64,000 nucleotides of DNA, taken from Parafilimonas terrae (GTDB lineage: Bacteria; Bacteroidota; Bacteroidia; Chitinophagales; Chitinophagaceae). The stretch covers positions 186,001-250,000 of the forward strand of contig NZ_FOXQ01000006.1 of NCBI RefSeq assembly GCF_900115755.1, given 5' to 3'. The position numbers were made by a program, and so were the translations under genes. Below the pieces are notes generated by a model. The model was not told the origin of the DNA. It did no database searches and was given only the letters and a program-made list of their open reading frames with translations. Positions 27,868 through 35,601 of this stretch are shown in pieces. The first letter of the stretch is position 1, and each line of letters opens with the position of its first letter.

Positions 27868-28464
27868 TTGAAGTTTCCAAACATTAAATCTTTTACAGGC
27901 ATCCTGGTTGCAGGATGCTTTTTTATTGGCATAAAAACCAATGCGCAAAACTGGGATATTAATTTGCTGAGAGACATTAATCCACAGCATCCCAATTCGT
28001 TTATATGGAAAGGTGTTTCCAGTTCAGCTTATCCTGTAAGCATTGCACTGCCCGTTGGCTTATTTGTTGAAAGCAAGATCAATCACGATAAAAAAAATGA
28101 ATACAGGGCTTATGAAATTGCAGGCAGTATAGTTCTTGCGGCCGGTGCTACTACCGTTATGAAACTTGTATTTGACCGGAAGCGCCCTTTTCAAAAATAC
28201 AATGATGTTTTTCCGCACAGATATGAAGACGGGAAGTCATTTCCTTCAGGGCATGTTACGATGGCTTTTGCTGCAGCCACAAGCGTTTCGCTTCAATATA
28301 AAAAGTGGTACATTGTTGTACCGGCATATGCATGGGCAGCAGGCGTTGGTTATTCAAGAATGTATTTAGGCGAACATTATCCGACCGATGTTATCGCGGG
28401 TGCGGTTACAGGCGCCGGCAGCGCATTAATTTCACATTGGATAAGTAAAAAAATATTTAAATAA
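27868..28464 (+). CDS. PAP2-family phosphatase, exported
   Basis: Type 2 phosphatidic acid phosphatase superfamily; three motifs are present: KLVFDRKRPF, SFPSGHVTMAF and SRMYLGEHYPTDVIAG, containing the catalytic His residues. An N-terminal signal (ILVAGCFFIGIKTNA) and several membrane segments place the active site on the periplasmic side. Likely substrates are undecaprenyl pyrophosphate or lipid phosphates. There is no ATG; TTG at 27868 (reading MKFPNIKSF) fits the signal peptide better than the TTG 9 nt upstream. GNAT gene follows after 2 nt. Confidence 0.82.
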   Translation: MKFPNIKSFTGILVAGCFFIGIKTNAQNWDINLLRDINPQHPNSFIWKGVSSSAYPVSIALPVGLFVESKINHDKKNEYRAYEIAGSIVLAAGATTVMKLVFDRKRPFQKYNDVFPHRYEDGKSFPSGHVTMAFAAATSVSLQYKKWYIVVPAYAWAAGVGYSRMYLGEHYPTDVIAGAVTGAGSALISHWISKKIFK

Positions 28465-28466
28465 AA

Positions 28467-28967
28467 ATGAATTTAGATATAACAATTCGCAGGGCCACAG
28501 AAACAGATATACCTACTATTCATAAAATGGCGCATGCCATATGGCCGCCAACATTTGGTGATATACTTTCAGCGGATCAAATAAACTATATGCTGAACCT
28601 TATTTACAGCGAAGCATCATTACTGAGCCAGCTTAAGGAAGGGCATATTTTTTTACTGGCAGAAGAAGGTGATATACCCATTGCCTATGCCGATTACAGT
28701 TTGCTTAAAAACGGCATATATAAACTCAATAAGATTTACATTCTTCCATCGCACCAGGGAAAAGGCGTTGGCAGGTTGCTGATTGAACACATTATTCAAT
28801 CAATAAAAAAAGAAAATGCAACATCATTATTACTGAATGTAAACCGTTACAATAAAGCAAAAGGCATGTATGAGCGGCTTGGGTTTAAAGTAATTGGTGA
28901 AGAAGATATTGATATTGGCAAAGGCTATTTTATGAATGATTATATAATGGAGAAGAGTTTAAGGTAG
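28467..28967 (+). CDS. GNAT-family N-acetyltransferase
   Basis: 166-residue acetyltransferase with the acetyl-CoA-binding motif A (IYILPSHQGKGVGRLLIEHI, the Q/RxxGxG/A loop at HQGKGVG) and a C-terminal motif B (NKAKGMYERLGFKVIGEE). The N-terminal IRRATETDIPTIHKMAHAIW and the overall pattern resemble PaiA-like polyamine acetyltransferases, but the substrate cannot be read from sequence. It starts 2 nt after the PAP2 gene and is probably cotranscribed. Confidence 0.85.
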   Translation: MNLDITIRRATETDIPTIHKMAHAIWPPTFGDILSADQINYMLNLIYSEASLLSQLKEGHIFLLAEEGDIPIAYADYSLLKNGIYKLNKIYILPSHQGKGVGRLLIEHIIQSIKKENATSLLLNVNRYNKAKGMYERLGFKVIGEEDIDIGKGYFMNDYIMEKSLR

Positions 28968-29149
28968 ATGCTTAAACTTTGCTTTTTCTTCAGCCCTATA
29001 TCTAAGAAACTTCTATGCTGAAAATGAACATTAACTGTATCGAAACCGGACACCTTATCTATGTGTTGCTTAACTAACTAATTGCTTTTCAGGACTTGTG
29101 TTAATTGGTACATCTTTCTTATACTTGACGTACAATTAAATTAATCTGC

Positions 29150-29815
29150 ATGATAGAACTACAGCATCTTTCAAAATGGATAACAGTGGGCGGCGCTAAA
29201 ACTTATCTTCTGAAAGATATAAACCTCACCATTCAACAAGGCGAATTTATTTCTGTAATGGGCCCTTCCGGTTCAGGAAAATCTACTTTATTAAATGTAT
29301 TGGGCATGCTGGATGAATTTAATGAAGGCGATTATTTTTTTATGGGAGAGCATGTGAATAAGCTGAAAGAAAAACATCGTTCACAATTGTATAAACAATA
29401 TATAGGTTTCGTTTTCCAGGCTTATCATCTTATTGATGAATTAACGGTATATGAAAATATTGAAACGCCTTTAATTTATCAAAACTCAAAAACATCTGAA
29501 AGAAAAGCCATTGTTGCAGATATACTTGACCGTTTTAATATCGTTGGCAAAAAAGATCTTTTTCCAACACAGTTAAGCGGCGGGCAGCAACAGTTGGTTG
29601 GCATTGCCAGGGCGCTTGTAGCCAATCCTAAATTATTGCTGGCAGATGAGCCAACGGGCAATCTTAATTCAAAACAGGGCGAAGAAATAATGGAGTTATT
29701 TAAAAAGCTGAATGAAGAAGATGGCGTAACCATTATACAGGTAACACATTCTGAAAAGAATGCTGAGTATGGTTCCCGCATTATTAATTTATTAGATGGA
29801 AGAATAGAACAGTAA
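29150..29815 (+). CDS. ABC transporter ATP-binding protein, MacB/LolD type
   Basis: 221-residue ATPase: Walker A GPSGSGKST near residue 38, Q-loop FVFQAYH, signature LSGGQQQLVG near residue 142 and Walker B LLLADEPTGNL. The signature has Leu-Val where the family norm is Arg-Val. It belongs to the group that pairs with FtsX-like MacB permeases. The TolC-type gene starts 7 nt downstream, but no permease or HlyD-like adaptor is next to them. A string GTATCGAAACCGGACACC upstream (near 29038) may be a regulatory site, but this is unproven. Confidence 0.85.
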   Translation: MIELQHLSKWITVGGAKTYLLKDINLTIQQGEFISVMGPSGSGKSTLLNVLGMLDEFNEGDYFFMGEHVNKLKEKHRSQLYKQYIGFVFQAYHLIDELTVYENIETPLIYQNSKTSERKAIVADILDRFNIVGKKDLFPTQLSGGQQQLVGIARALVANPKLLLADEPTGNLNSKQGEEIMELFKKLNEEDGVTIIQVTHSEKNAEYGSRIINLLDGRIEQ

Positions 29816-29822
29816 AAAGTAT

Positions 29823-31271
29823 ATGAAGAACAGCATTATGATTAAAACTGCATTAATAGCATTATTTACAATTATAAGCACAACAATATTTGCGCAGGCT
29901 GATTCCACACCCGCCAAACTTACATTGCAGCAATGCATTCAATTAGCATTAGAAAATAATAATGATGTGCAGCGAAGCGAAGTAACGTCGGGCATTTCAA
30001 AGGCAAACTGGCAGAATGCGAAAGGGTATATGATACCAACATTAAACGGAGATGTGAGCCATGGTGTAAACAGCGGGCGCAGCATCGATCCTTATACAAA
30101 CTCTTATTCAAACCAAACAATAAGATATGGCAATTATGGTTTAAACACCAGCCTTACATTGTTTAACTTTTTTTCTATTCAGCGCGGCATTAAGCAAAGC
30201 AAGCTGGCTTTCCAGGCAAGTGAGTTCGAGATTCAACAGCAGAAAGATGCCGTGGCACTAAATGTAATTCTTCAATACCTGCAAATATTAACTAATGAAG
30301 AATTACTTTCTGCCGCCCGGCAACAACAGGATGTGTCTTCAAAGCAGGTGGAACGGCTTGAAATATTAAACCAGGATGGCAGCATTGGCCCGGAAGAATT
30401 ATCTGACCTTAAAGGCGTGTATGCACAAAACGAATTGGCTGTAGTAAATGCTGATAATAATTTGCAAACAGCAAAAATAACATTGGCACAATTGCTCAAT
30501 ATTCTTTACAATAAAAACATGGAAATTGAAGCGATAAACATAGCCGGCATTACAGATAACACCACGTTAAATACAGATTCCATATACAGGTCGGCTTTAC
30601 AAAACCTTGCCATAGTTAAAGCAGCCGAGCTAAGAAGAAACAGCGCTGTTTACGGCGTAAAAAGTTACCGTTCGCAGCGTTATCCTTCCCTTTATTTCAA
30701 TGGCGGTTTATCTACCAACTATTCAAGCGCCGCCGCCACGCAGCAGTTTACCGGTTCAAATGATGTGGAAACAGATAATTATGTGTTGAACAATGGCAGC
30801 AAGCTTCCTGTGTATGCGGTGCAGAATAATTATGTGTCTCAAAAAATACCTTACGGAAGCCAGTTTTCCAATAACTTTTATAACTCTTTCAGTATTGGTA
30901 TAAGCATTCCCCTGCTTAATAATTTCAGGAACAGGACGCAGATAAAAACAGCGTTGCTGCAACAAAAAGATGCAGAGATAGTTTTAAAAACCACTAAAAC
31001 GCAGTTGCAGCAAAATATAGAACAGGCGCATGCCAACGTGGTATCGGCCAGGAACCGTTTTGCAACGCTTACAGAACAGGTAAGTGCATATAAAGAATCT
31101 TTCCGCATAGCCGAAATAAAATTCAATGCCGGCGCCGTTACTTCTGTGGATTATGTTATTGCCAAGAACAATTACGACCAGTCAAACCTGAGCCTTATCA
31201 TAGCCAAATACAATTATGTTTTAAGTGCTATGGTAGTTGATTATTACAGCGGCAAACTAAAATTTGATTAA
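29823..31271 (+). CDS. TolC-family outer-membrane efflux protein
   Basis: 482 residues with a signal peptide ending near FAQA and the two OEP repeats typical of TolC (for example KLTLQQCIQLALENN at the start and a second repeat beginning near residue 240). Trimeric channel through the outer membrane that works with an inner-membrane pump. Only an ABC ATPase lies next to it, upstream by 7 nt, and a degenerate copy of the MITE-like element starts 3 bp after its stop codon, so downstream partners may have been separated by a rearrangement. Confidence 0.88.
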   Translation: MKNSIMIKTALIALFTIISTTIFAQADSTPAKLTLQQCIQLALENNNDVQRSEVTSGISKANWQNAKGYMIPTLNGDVSHGVNSGRSIDPYTNSYSNQTIRYGNYGLNTSLTLFNFFSIQRGIKQSKLAFQASEFEIQQQKDAVALNVILQYLQILTNEELLSAARQQQDVSSKQVERLEILNQDGSIGPEELSDLKGVYAQNELAVVNADNNLQTAKITLAQLLNILYNKNMEIEAINIAGITDNTTLNTDSIYRSALQNLAIVKAAELRRNSAVYGVKSYRSQRYPSLYFNGGLSTNYSSAAATQQFTGSNDVETDNYVLNNGSKLPVYAVQNNYVSQKIPYGSQFSNNFYNSFSIGISIPLLNNFRNRTQIKTALLQQKDAEIVLKTTKTQLQQNIEQAHANVVSARNRFATLTEQVSAYKESFRIAEIKFNAGAVTSVDYVIAKNNYDQSNLSLIIAKYNYVLSAMVVDYYSGKLKFD

Positions 31272-31274
31272 TCT

Positions 31275-31360
31275 TTACCTGTTGTGCTATTAAAATTTAA
31301 GGAGTACCGGTTAAATAATGTTCTTAGCACGTCATGCCGAGGTAACGAGACATCTCTGCA
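31275..31360 (+). repeat. Partial copy of the MITE-like element
   Basis: Matches the reverse complement of 44244-44330 at most positions, including a terminal repeat TTACCTGTTGTGCTATT (15 of 17 to the intact end) and ATAATGTTCTTAGCACGTCAT. Only this one end is found; the opposite end is missing. It starts 3 bp after the TolC-type gene. Confidence 0.75.
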
Positions 31361-31373
31361 CAATCATCCGGGC

Positions 31374-31435
31374 TTTTTAGAATAGGGTTTGTTAAATGTA
31401 AAATGGCATCCTGAATTTTTAGAATAGGGTTTGTT
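31374..31435 (+). repeat. Direct repeat of 20 bp
   Basis: TTTTTAGAATAGGGTTTGTT occurs at 31374-31393 and again at 31416-31435, 42 bp apart, just after the partial MITE copy. The rest of the gap 31272-31658 holds no coding frame; a 7-bp hairpin AATTGTC/GACAATT lies at 31540-31558. Confidence 0.75.
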
Positions 31436-31658
31436 CTTAAAAATGACGGGTTGGAGTTTTCCGGCGCTGCATGAGTAATGTAATTTGTGGGTTGGAATTT
31501 TACTGCAATGGGTCTTTAATCAGTGAAAGGAAAAGGGTGAATTGTCCTAACGACAATTGATTTTGTATAATATTAAAGTGTTGATTTTGAATAGCGGTTT
31601 TTTTGAGTAGTTTCGTATTATATAACATAAATCAGCGCGTGTTAGGCGCAATTATTTT

Positions 31659-32330
31659 ATGAGACTCCCCAAAATTTTGTGGGTTTTAGTTTTGACACTT
31701 GTTGCTTGTTCATCAGGGCAACAAAGTAATTATGCAGCAGACACTTCGCAAGTTGCCAGACAGCAAGACACTTCACATTATGCAGACCTTTATCCTTTGG
31801 TAATTCAAGACCTGAATAAAAAGCATGTTACCGAAAGCGGTAGCTACTACATGCTGACACAATTTTCGGACAGTGCAGTTAAAATAACTTGGGGCAACGA
31901 CACTATTAAACGGACTTACGACGAACCTCTTGATTTCATGTTTGCTGAAAGATTAAATGTGAAGTGGGAAAATAAAAACTATTTGATTTTGGATTATAGC
32001 ACAGGTTCAGGTGCTTGGTTAAATGTGGTACTACCGCTTAACAATATGGAGCAAGTGCAAGAGTTCAACAACGGACTTTGCTTTGACAAAAAATACAACT
32101 TATTTGTGACAGAGGAATTTGCTGATACCGTTTTAGCAGTACGCAACTTAAAAACAAAAGCAACACAATTCGTTATTGAAAAAGAAAAACCGTGTGACGC
32201 TGGAAGCAATGACGCATGTTTGGACACCATTAGCATAAGCAGTAAAATGCTTTACTATAAATGGACAACACCACATAAGTATAGCGACAAGAAAAGCAGC
32301 ATTGAAAAACGTGTTCGTGTGACAATATAG
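31659..32330 (+). CDS. Hypothetical lipoprotein
   Basis: 223 residues with a signal peptide ending in the lipobox VLTLVACS (Cys17). The mature part is rich in beta-strand-like alternation and short charged stretches; no family is recognised. The gene lies alone between two repeat-rich gaps. Directly before it is GTTAGGCGC (start ATG about 13 nt later) and directly after its stop is GCGCCTAAT, an inverted pair like the core sites of gene cassettes. Coding style (many GAC and AAC codons) looks a little different from its neighbours. A real but unclassified gene. Confidence 0.65.
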   Translation: MRLPKILWVLVLTLVACSSGQQSNYAADTSQVARQQDTSHYADLYPLVIQDLNKKHVTESGSYYMLTQFSDSAVKITWGNDTIKRTYDEPLDFMFAERLNVKWENKNYLILDYSTGSGAWLNVVLPLNNMEQVQEFNNGLCFDKKYNLFVTEEFADTVLAVRNLKTKATQFVIEKEKPCDAGSNDACLDTISISSKMLYYKWTTPHKYSDKKSSIEKRVRVTI

Positions 32331-32646
32331 AAGCGCCTAATAACTAAGATCCTGTCGTAGCAGGGTCTTCATTGTATAGCCATGTGTGCAGGATGAGACT
32401 GCGTATAAGCAATTCAGTAAATTTGGAGATATTTGAACATAGCAGCGCAGGCTTTTATGAATTATAACAATCAAAACATTTTACCCCTGTTCATTATGAA
32501 GAGTTAAAATAAAACGCAGGGTCTCGTGGCTTTGCACAATGCCATTAACGAAGACCCTGCTGCGACGTAAAAGAGATAAGTATTAAAAATCAGGTGGCCA
32601 TTTTTTTTGGAACTGCGTGGGATATTCGTAAATATTTGCGTTGGAC
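32331..32646. other. Spacer with a long inverted repeat
   Basis: Between the lipoprotein and the membrane gene. It contains the inverted repeat listed at 32354-32566 and no coding frame. Confidence 0.6.
32354..32566. repeat. Inverted repeat, 18-bp arms
   Basis: The left arm 32354-32371 (GTCGTAGCAGGGTCTTCA) and the right arm 32549-32566 pair at 16 of 18 positions, 177 bp apart. A third related string, CGCAGGGTCTCG, lies near 32515. The right end abuts the start of the following gene's promoter area. Confidence 0.7.
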
Positions 32647-33238
32647 ATGATTTTCGCGATGAACGTAAAAAATGTATTTATAATTATTGGGCAAACCATT
32701 TCAGTTTCACTGTTTCTAATCATAGGTTTATCATTTATAAACAATCAGATCCCAGGGCACAGAGCTATTTGTGATGCAGAAAATATTTTCATCTTTAAAG
32801 CATTAATACTTTTTGTATTACTTGGAATTGCACTTTTCATTAATTCTTGGTATCATATCAAAAAAAATAAGTGGAAAAAATATAGAATTGTTTTAATTAC
32901 TATAATTCCATTTATTTTCTGTTTATCCTTATTTCTAAGGCGAATGATAGTGCCTATTTTTTTTGGGAAAGAAAATAAACAGAATTGAAGGCAGCGATCC
33001 GATCAATGTAAAAATAACATTGTTTAAGAACGGAAAGTTTATCGCATATATTTATGACATAAGTTGCAAAAGCGAAAACACGGGCACCTACAAACAGATA
33101 GATACTCTATTGACACTAGAATTTGAAGATCAAAAATCTAAATATTTAGGTGCTAAATACAAAATTGAAAATGACTCTGTGAAATGTTTAGACTGCAATT
33201 TGGATTTAAGACTTAAAATAACTACGCCCAATAATTAA
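32647..33238 (+). pseudogene. Membrane protein of unknown function split by a frameshift
   Basis: The first part (32647-32988) encodes three hydrophobic segments and ends early. The second part, in the next frame from about 32963, encodes a soluble Lys-rich domain (GKKINRIEGSDPIN to the end). Deleting one T from the T8 run at 32957-32964 joins them into a protein of about 196 residues: three membrane helices followed by a periplasmic or cytosolic beta-rich tail. No family is recognised. It is either a real frameshift mutation or a homopolymer reading error, as for the toxin gene at 20309. Confidence 0.6.
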
Positions 33239-33313
33239 GCATTCGATGTTTACGAAGTACTCGTTGGAATGAATCTGTGACATGATGCGTGGGACTCAAA
33301 TTCAAATCCGGCC

Positions 33314-33617
33314 TTAAGCAAACTCAAATCCCAATCTGCTTTCAAGCTTTGGTTTGAGGAATACAACCACAGGTTCGACTGCAGCGCGCCATCCTTCTTT
33401 AAACATACGCCCGGTAATGCACAAGTTGCATTTGTAATGTTTGTGCTGCAGAGCGTAATTGAAAATTATAAATTGTCCAGTGCGGTAATGATCGCTTGTA
33501 TTATGCCGGCGTCAACAGGCTTGCCTTTGGCATCCTCCCCGGTCAATACCCTGTATTGCTGTTCCTCATCCTTTCAAAAACAAGTTCCTGTCCATCTAAC
33601 CAGTTATTTACTGGCAA
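33314..33617 (-). pseudogene. Decayed gene beside tRNA-Leu
   Basis: On the minus strand, segments read like protein in successive frames: LPVNNWLDGQELVFE, then DEEQQYRVLTGEDAKGKPVD, then a stretch ending MFKEGWRAAVEPVVVFLKP. One missing A near 33570 and a second shift near 33470 break the frame. The remnant begins just after the tRNA-Leu terminator. The family is not recognised. Other parts of 33239-33620 show nothing. Confidence 0.35.
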
Positions 33618-33620
33618 ATT

Positions 33621-33646
33621 AAAAAGGCCGCTAAAGCGGCCTTTTT
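33621..33646. terminator. Terminator of tRNA-Leu
   Basis: GGCCGC, TAAA loop, GCGGCC with A5 on one side and T5 on the other; it lies 19 nt after the tRNA on the minus strand and can act in both directions. Confidence 0.85.
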
Positions 33647-33664
33647 AAGCTATTGATAATCAAG

Positions 33665-33748
33665 TGCCCGGAACAGGAATCGAACCTGCACATCCGTGAA
33701 GATACCAGATTTTGAGTCTGACGCGTCTACCAATTCCGCCATCCGGGC
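33665..33748 (-). tRNA. tRNA-Leu (CAA)
   Basis: 84-nt class II tRNA with a long variable arm; acceptor GCCCGGA pairs with TCCGGGC, discriminator A, D arm GCGGAATTGGTAGACGC, anticodon loop CTCAAAA with anticodon CAA, T arm with GGTTCGATTCC. No CCA is encoded. Confidence 0.95.
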
Positions 33749-34178
33749 TTTGAAAAGGAGTGCAATGTTACATCCTGAAATCAAATCAACCAAACACTAC
33801 TGGCAACATTTCTTTTTGGGAAAGAAGAAATTCTTTAACCAGCGGGTTATTTGCTTTACCGTTTTCATTGTGCGGCAAAGGTACAGTATGCTTCATTCAG
33901 CCATTCCTATAATTCATACCGCATATCGTTAAAATAACGCGAGTTCTGGATAACGTTTTTTTATTAACCCAATGCTTTAGCATTGGGATGAATGAGCTGG
34001 TTTTTAACTGGCTTTAGCCAAAGTGAATGTAAATACTCAGGCTAAAGCCTTTTTATAGAACATTTCTTTAATCCCAAGCCTGAAGGCTTGGGTTATCCCC
34101 GAACTTACGTTAAAATAATCCATTCCAAAAACCCATTAAGTGTATTTTTCACACATCTTTGTTGCATAAACGATTGCC
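33749..34178. other. 430-bp spacer with a palindrome cluster
   Basis: Between tRNA-Leu and the MFS gene. Apart from the palindromes at 33968-34092 it contains no convincing gene or promoter. Confidence 0.6.
33968..34092. repeat. Cluster of four palindromes with 4-nt loops
   Basis: Four hairpins in a row: CCCAATGC/GCATTGGG with loop TTTA (33968-33987), TGGC/GCCA with TTTA (34009-34020), AGGC/GCCT with TAAA (34039-34050), CCCAAGCC/GGCTTGGG with TGAA (34073-34092). The two long stems are outside and the two short ones inside, with loops inverted on the two halves, so the unit is itself roughly palindromic. The design resembles REP/BIME elements mobilised by RAYT (TnpA_REP) transposases; no such gene is in the window. 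Confidence 0.8.
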
Positions 34179-35570
34179 ATGGCATTAACTGCTTCCTCCG
34201 CTCCTGCTTTCATATCAAAGCCAAAATTAAGTTTTGCGCAGATTTTCAATATGAGCTTTGGTTTTTTCGGAATCCAGTTTGGATGGGACCTTCAGCGTGC
34301 CAATATGGGGCCTATTTACGAATACCTGAAAGCTTCTCCCGAACAAATACCCCTGCTGTTTTTAGCAGCGCCGCTCACCGGCTTAATAGTGCAGCCAATT
34401 ATTGGTTATATGAGCGACAGGACATGGCACCCGCGCTGGGGCCGCAGAAGGCCCTATTTTTTTGCAGGCGCCTTTTTAAGCACCATTTGCCTGTTTCTTA
34501 TGCCTAACAGCGGATCGCTATGGATGGCCGCCGGTTTATTGTGGATTTTAGACACCTCCGGTAATATTGCCATGGAACCTTTCAGAGCTTTTGTTGCCGA
34601 TAAACTACCCGAAAGCCAGCGTACACAGGGCTTTGCCATGCAGAGCTTTTTAATTGGCCTTGGCGGAAGCATAGCCTCTGCCCTGCCGTGGCTCATGTCG
34701 AATGTGTTTCATGTTTCCAATAGTTCTTCCGGCAATAGTATTCCGCATACGGTTGAATTTTCTTTTTATGCAGGCGCGGCCATTTTCTTTATAGCAGTTT
34801 TATATACAATTTTTACCTCCAAAGAATACCCGCCGGCAATTATTCCTGCAAAGGAAAAGGCAGTAAAAAGCGGGAAGGGTTTTGGCAACGGCTTCGTGGA
34901 AATTACACAAGCCATTAAAAATATGCCTTCAAAAATGAAGCGGCTTGCCCTTGTGCAATTCTTTACATGGCCGGGCTTATTCCTCATGTGGTTTTATTAT
35001 AACACCGCCGTTGCAAGGGATGTATTTCATGCAACAGGTACCACCGATCCGCTGTACACAAAAGGTATTGAATACGGCGGTTTAACGTTATCGTATTACA
35101 ACATCGTATCTTTTTTATTCGCGCTAGGCATTCCTTTTATAGCAGGAAAACTTGGCCGTAAAACCACGCATACAGTTTGTTTACTGTGCGGCGCCATTGG
35201 CCTGGTTTGCGTGCGTTTTGTAACACAGCCTTATGAATTATATTTCTGCATGACGGGCGTTGGCATTGCATGGAGCAGCATTCTTTCCATGCCTTATGCT
35301 ATGCTGGCCGGTTCACTGCCTGAAGATAAAATTGGCGTGTATATGGGCATCTTTAATTTCTTTATTGTATTGCCCGAAATAATTGCTTCCCTGTTCTTTG
35401 GATGGATTATGGAGCATTTATTAAATAACGACAGGATGCTTGCGGTGCAGGCAGGCGGCGTACTTATGGCCCTCGCAGCTGTTTTATGTTATAGTTTAAT
35501 TCGTGAAAATAAAAACGAGATAACTGATGACGCTGCTATTTATGAAACGGCAGATGACCGGCCTGTATAA
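34179..35570 (+). CDS. MFS sugar transporter (GPH/SUT-like)
   Basis: 463 residues with 12 predicted membrane segments and a central charged loop. The RGWGRRRPYFFAG-type loop (here HPRWGRRRPYFFAG near residue 88), and the conserved start FGFFGIQFGWDLQRAN, match maltose/sucrose transporters of the glycoside-pentoside-hexuronide/SUT group. A GH13 enzyme gene follows 31 nt later, so the likely substrate is maltose or a maltodextrin (inference). The preceding region holds a palindrome cluster and no clear promoter. Confidence 0.88.
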   Translation: MALTASSAPAFISKPKLSFAQIFNMSFGFFGIQFGWDLQRANMGPIYEYLKASPEQIPLLFLAAPLTGLIVQPIIGYMSDRTWHPRWGRRRPYFFAGAFLSTICLFLMPNSGSLWMAAGLLWILDTSGNIAMEPFRAFVADKLPESQRTQGFAMQSFLIGLGGSIASALPWLMSNVFHVSNSSSGNSIPHTVEFSFYAGAAIFFIAVLYTIFTSKEYPPAIIPAKEKAVKSGKGFGNGFVEITQAIKNMPSKMKRLALVQFFTWPGLFLMWFYYNTAVARDVFHATGTTDPLYTKGIEYGGLTLSYYNIVSFLFALGIPFIAGKLGRKTTHTVCLLCGAIGLVCVRFVTQPYELYFCMTGVGIAWSSILSMPYAMLAGSLPEDKIGVYMGIFNFFIVLPEIIASLFFGWIMEHLLNNDRMLAVQAGGVLMALAAVLCYSLIRENKNEITDDAAIYETADDRPV

Positions 35571-35601
35571 CCATTCATTTCTAATCAACTTAATTTTTAT
35601 T

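Noticed and set aside
31540-31650. Complete attC site before the lipoprotein gene
   Set aside because: CCTAAC at 31546-31551 and GTTAGGC near 31641 are at a fitting distance, but the inner boxes do not pair.
33696-33932. 78-codon frame on the plus strand
   Set aside because: It covers the antisense of tRNA-Leu and has no protein-like features.
34088-34507. 139-codon frame overlapping the start of the MFS gene
   Set aside because: It is in another frame of a clear transporter gene and has no family resemblance.
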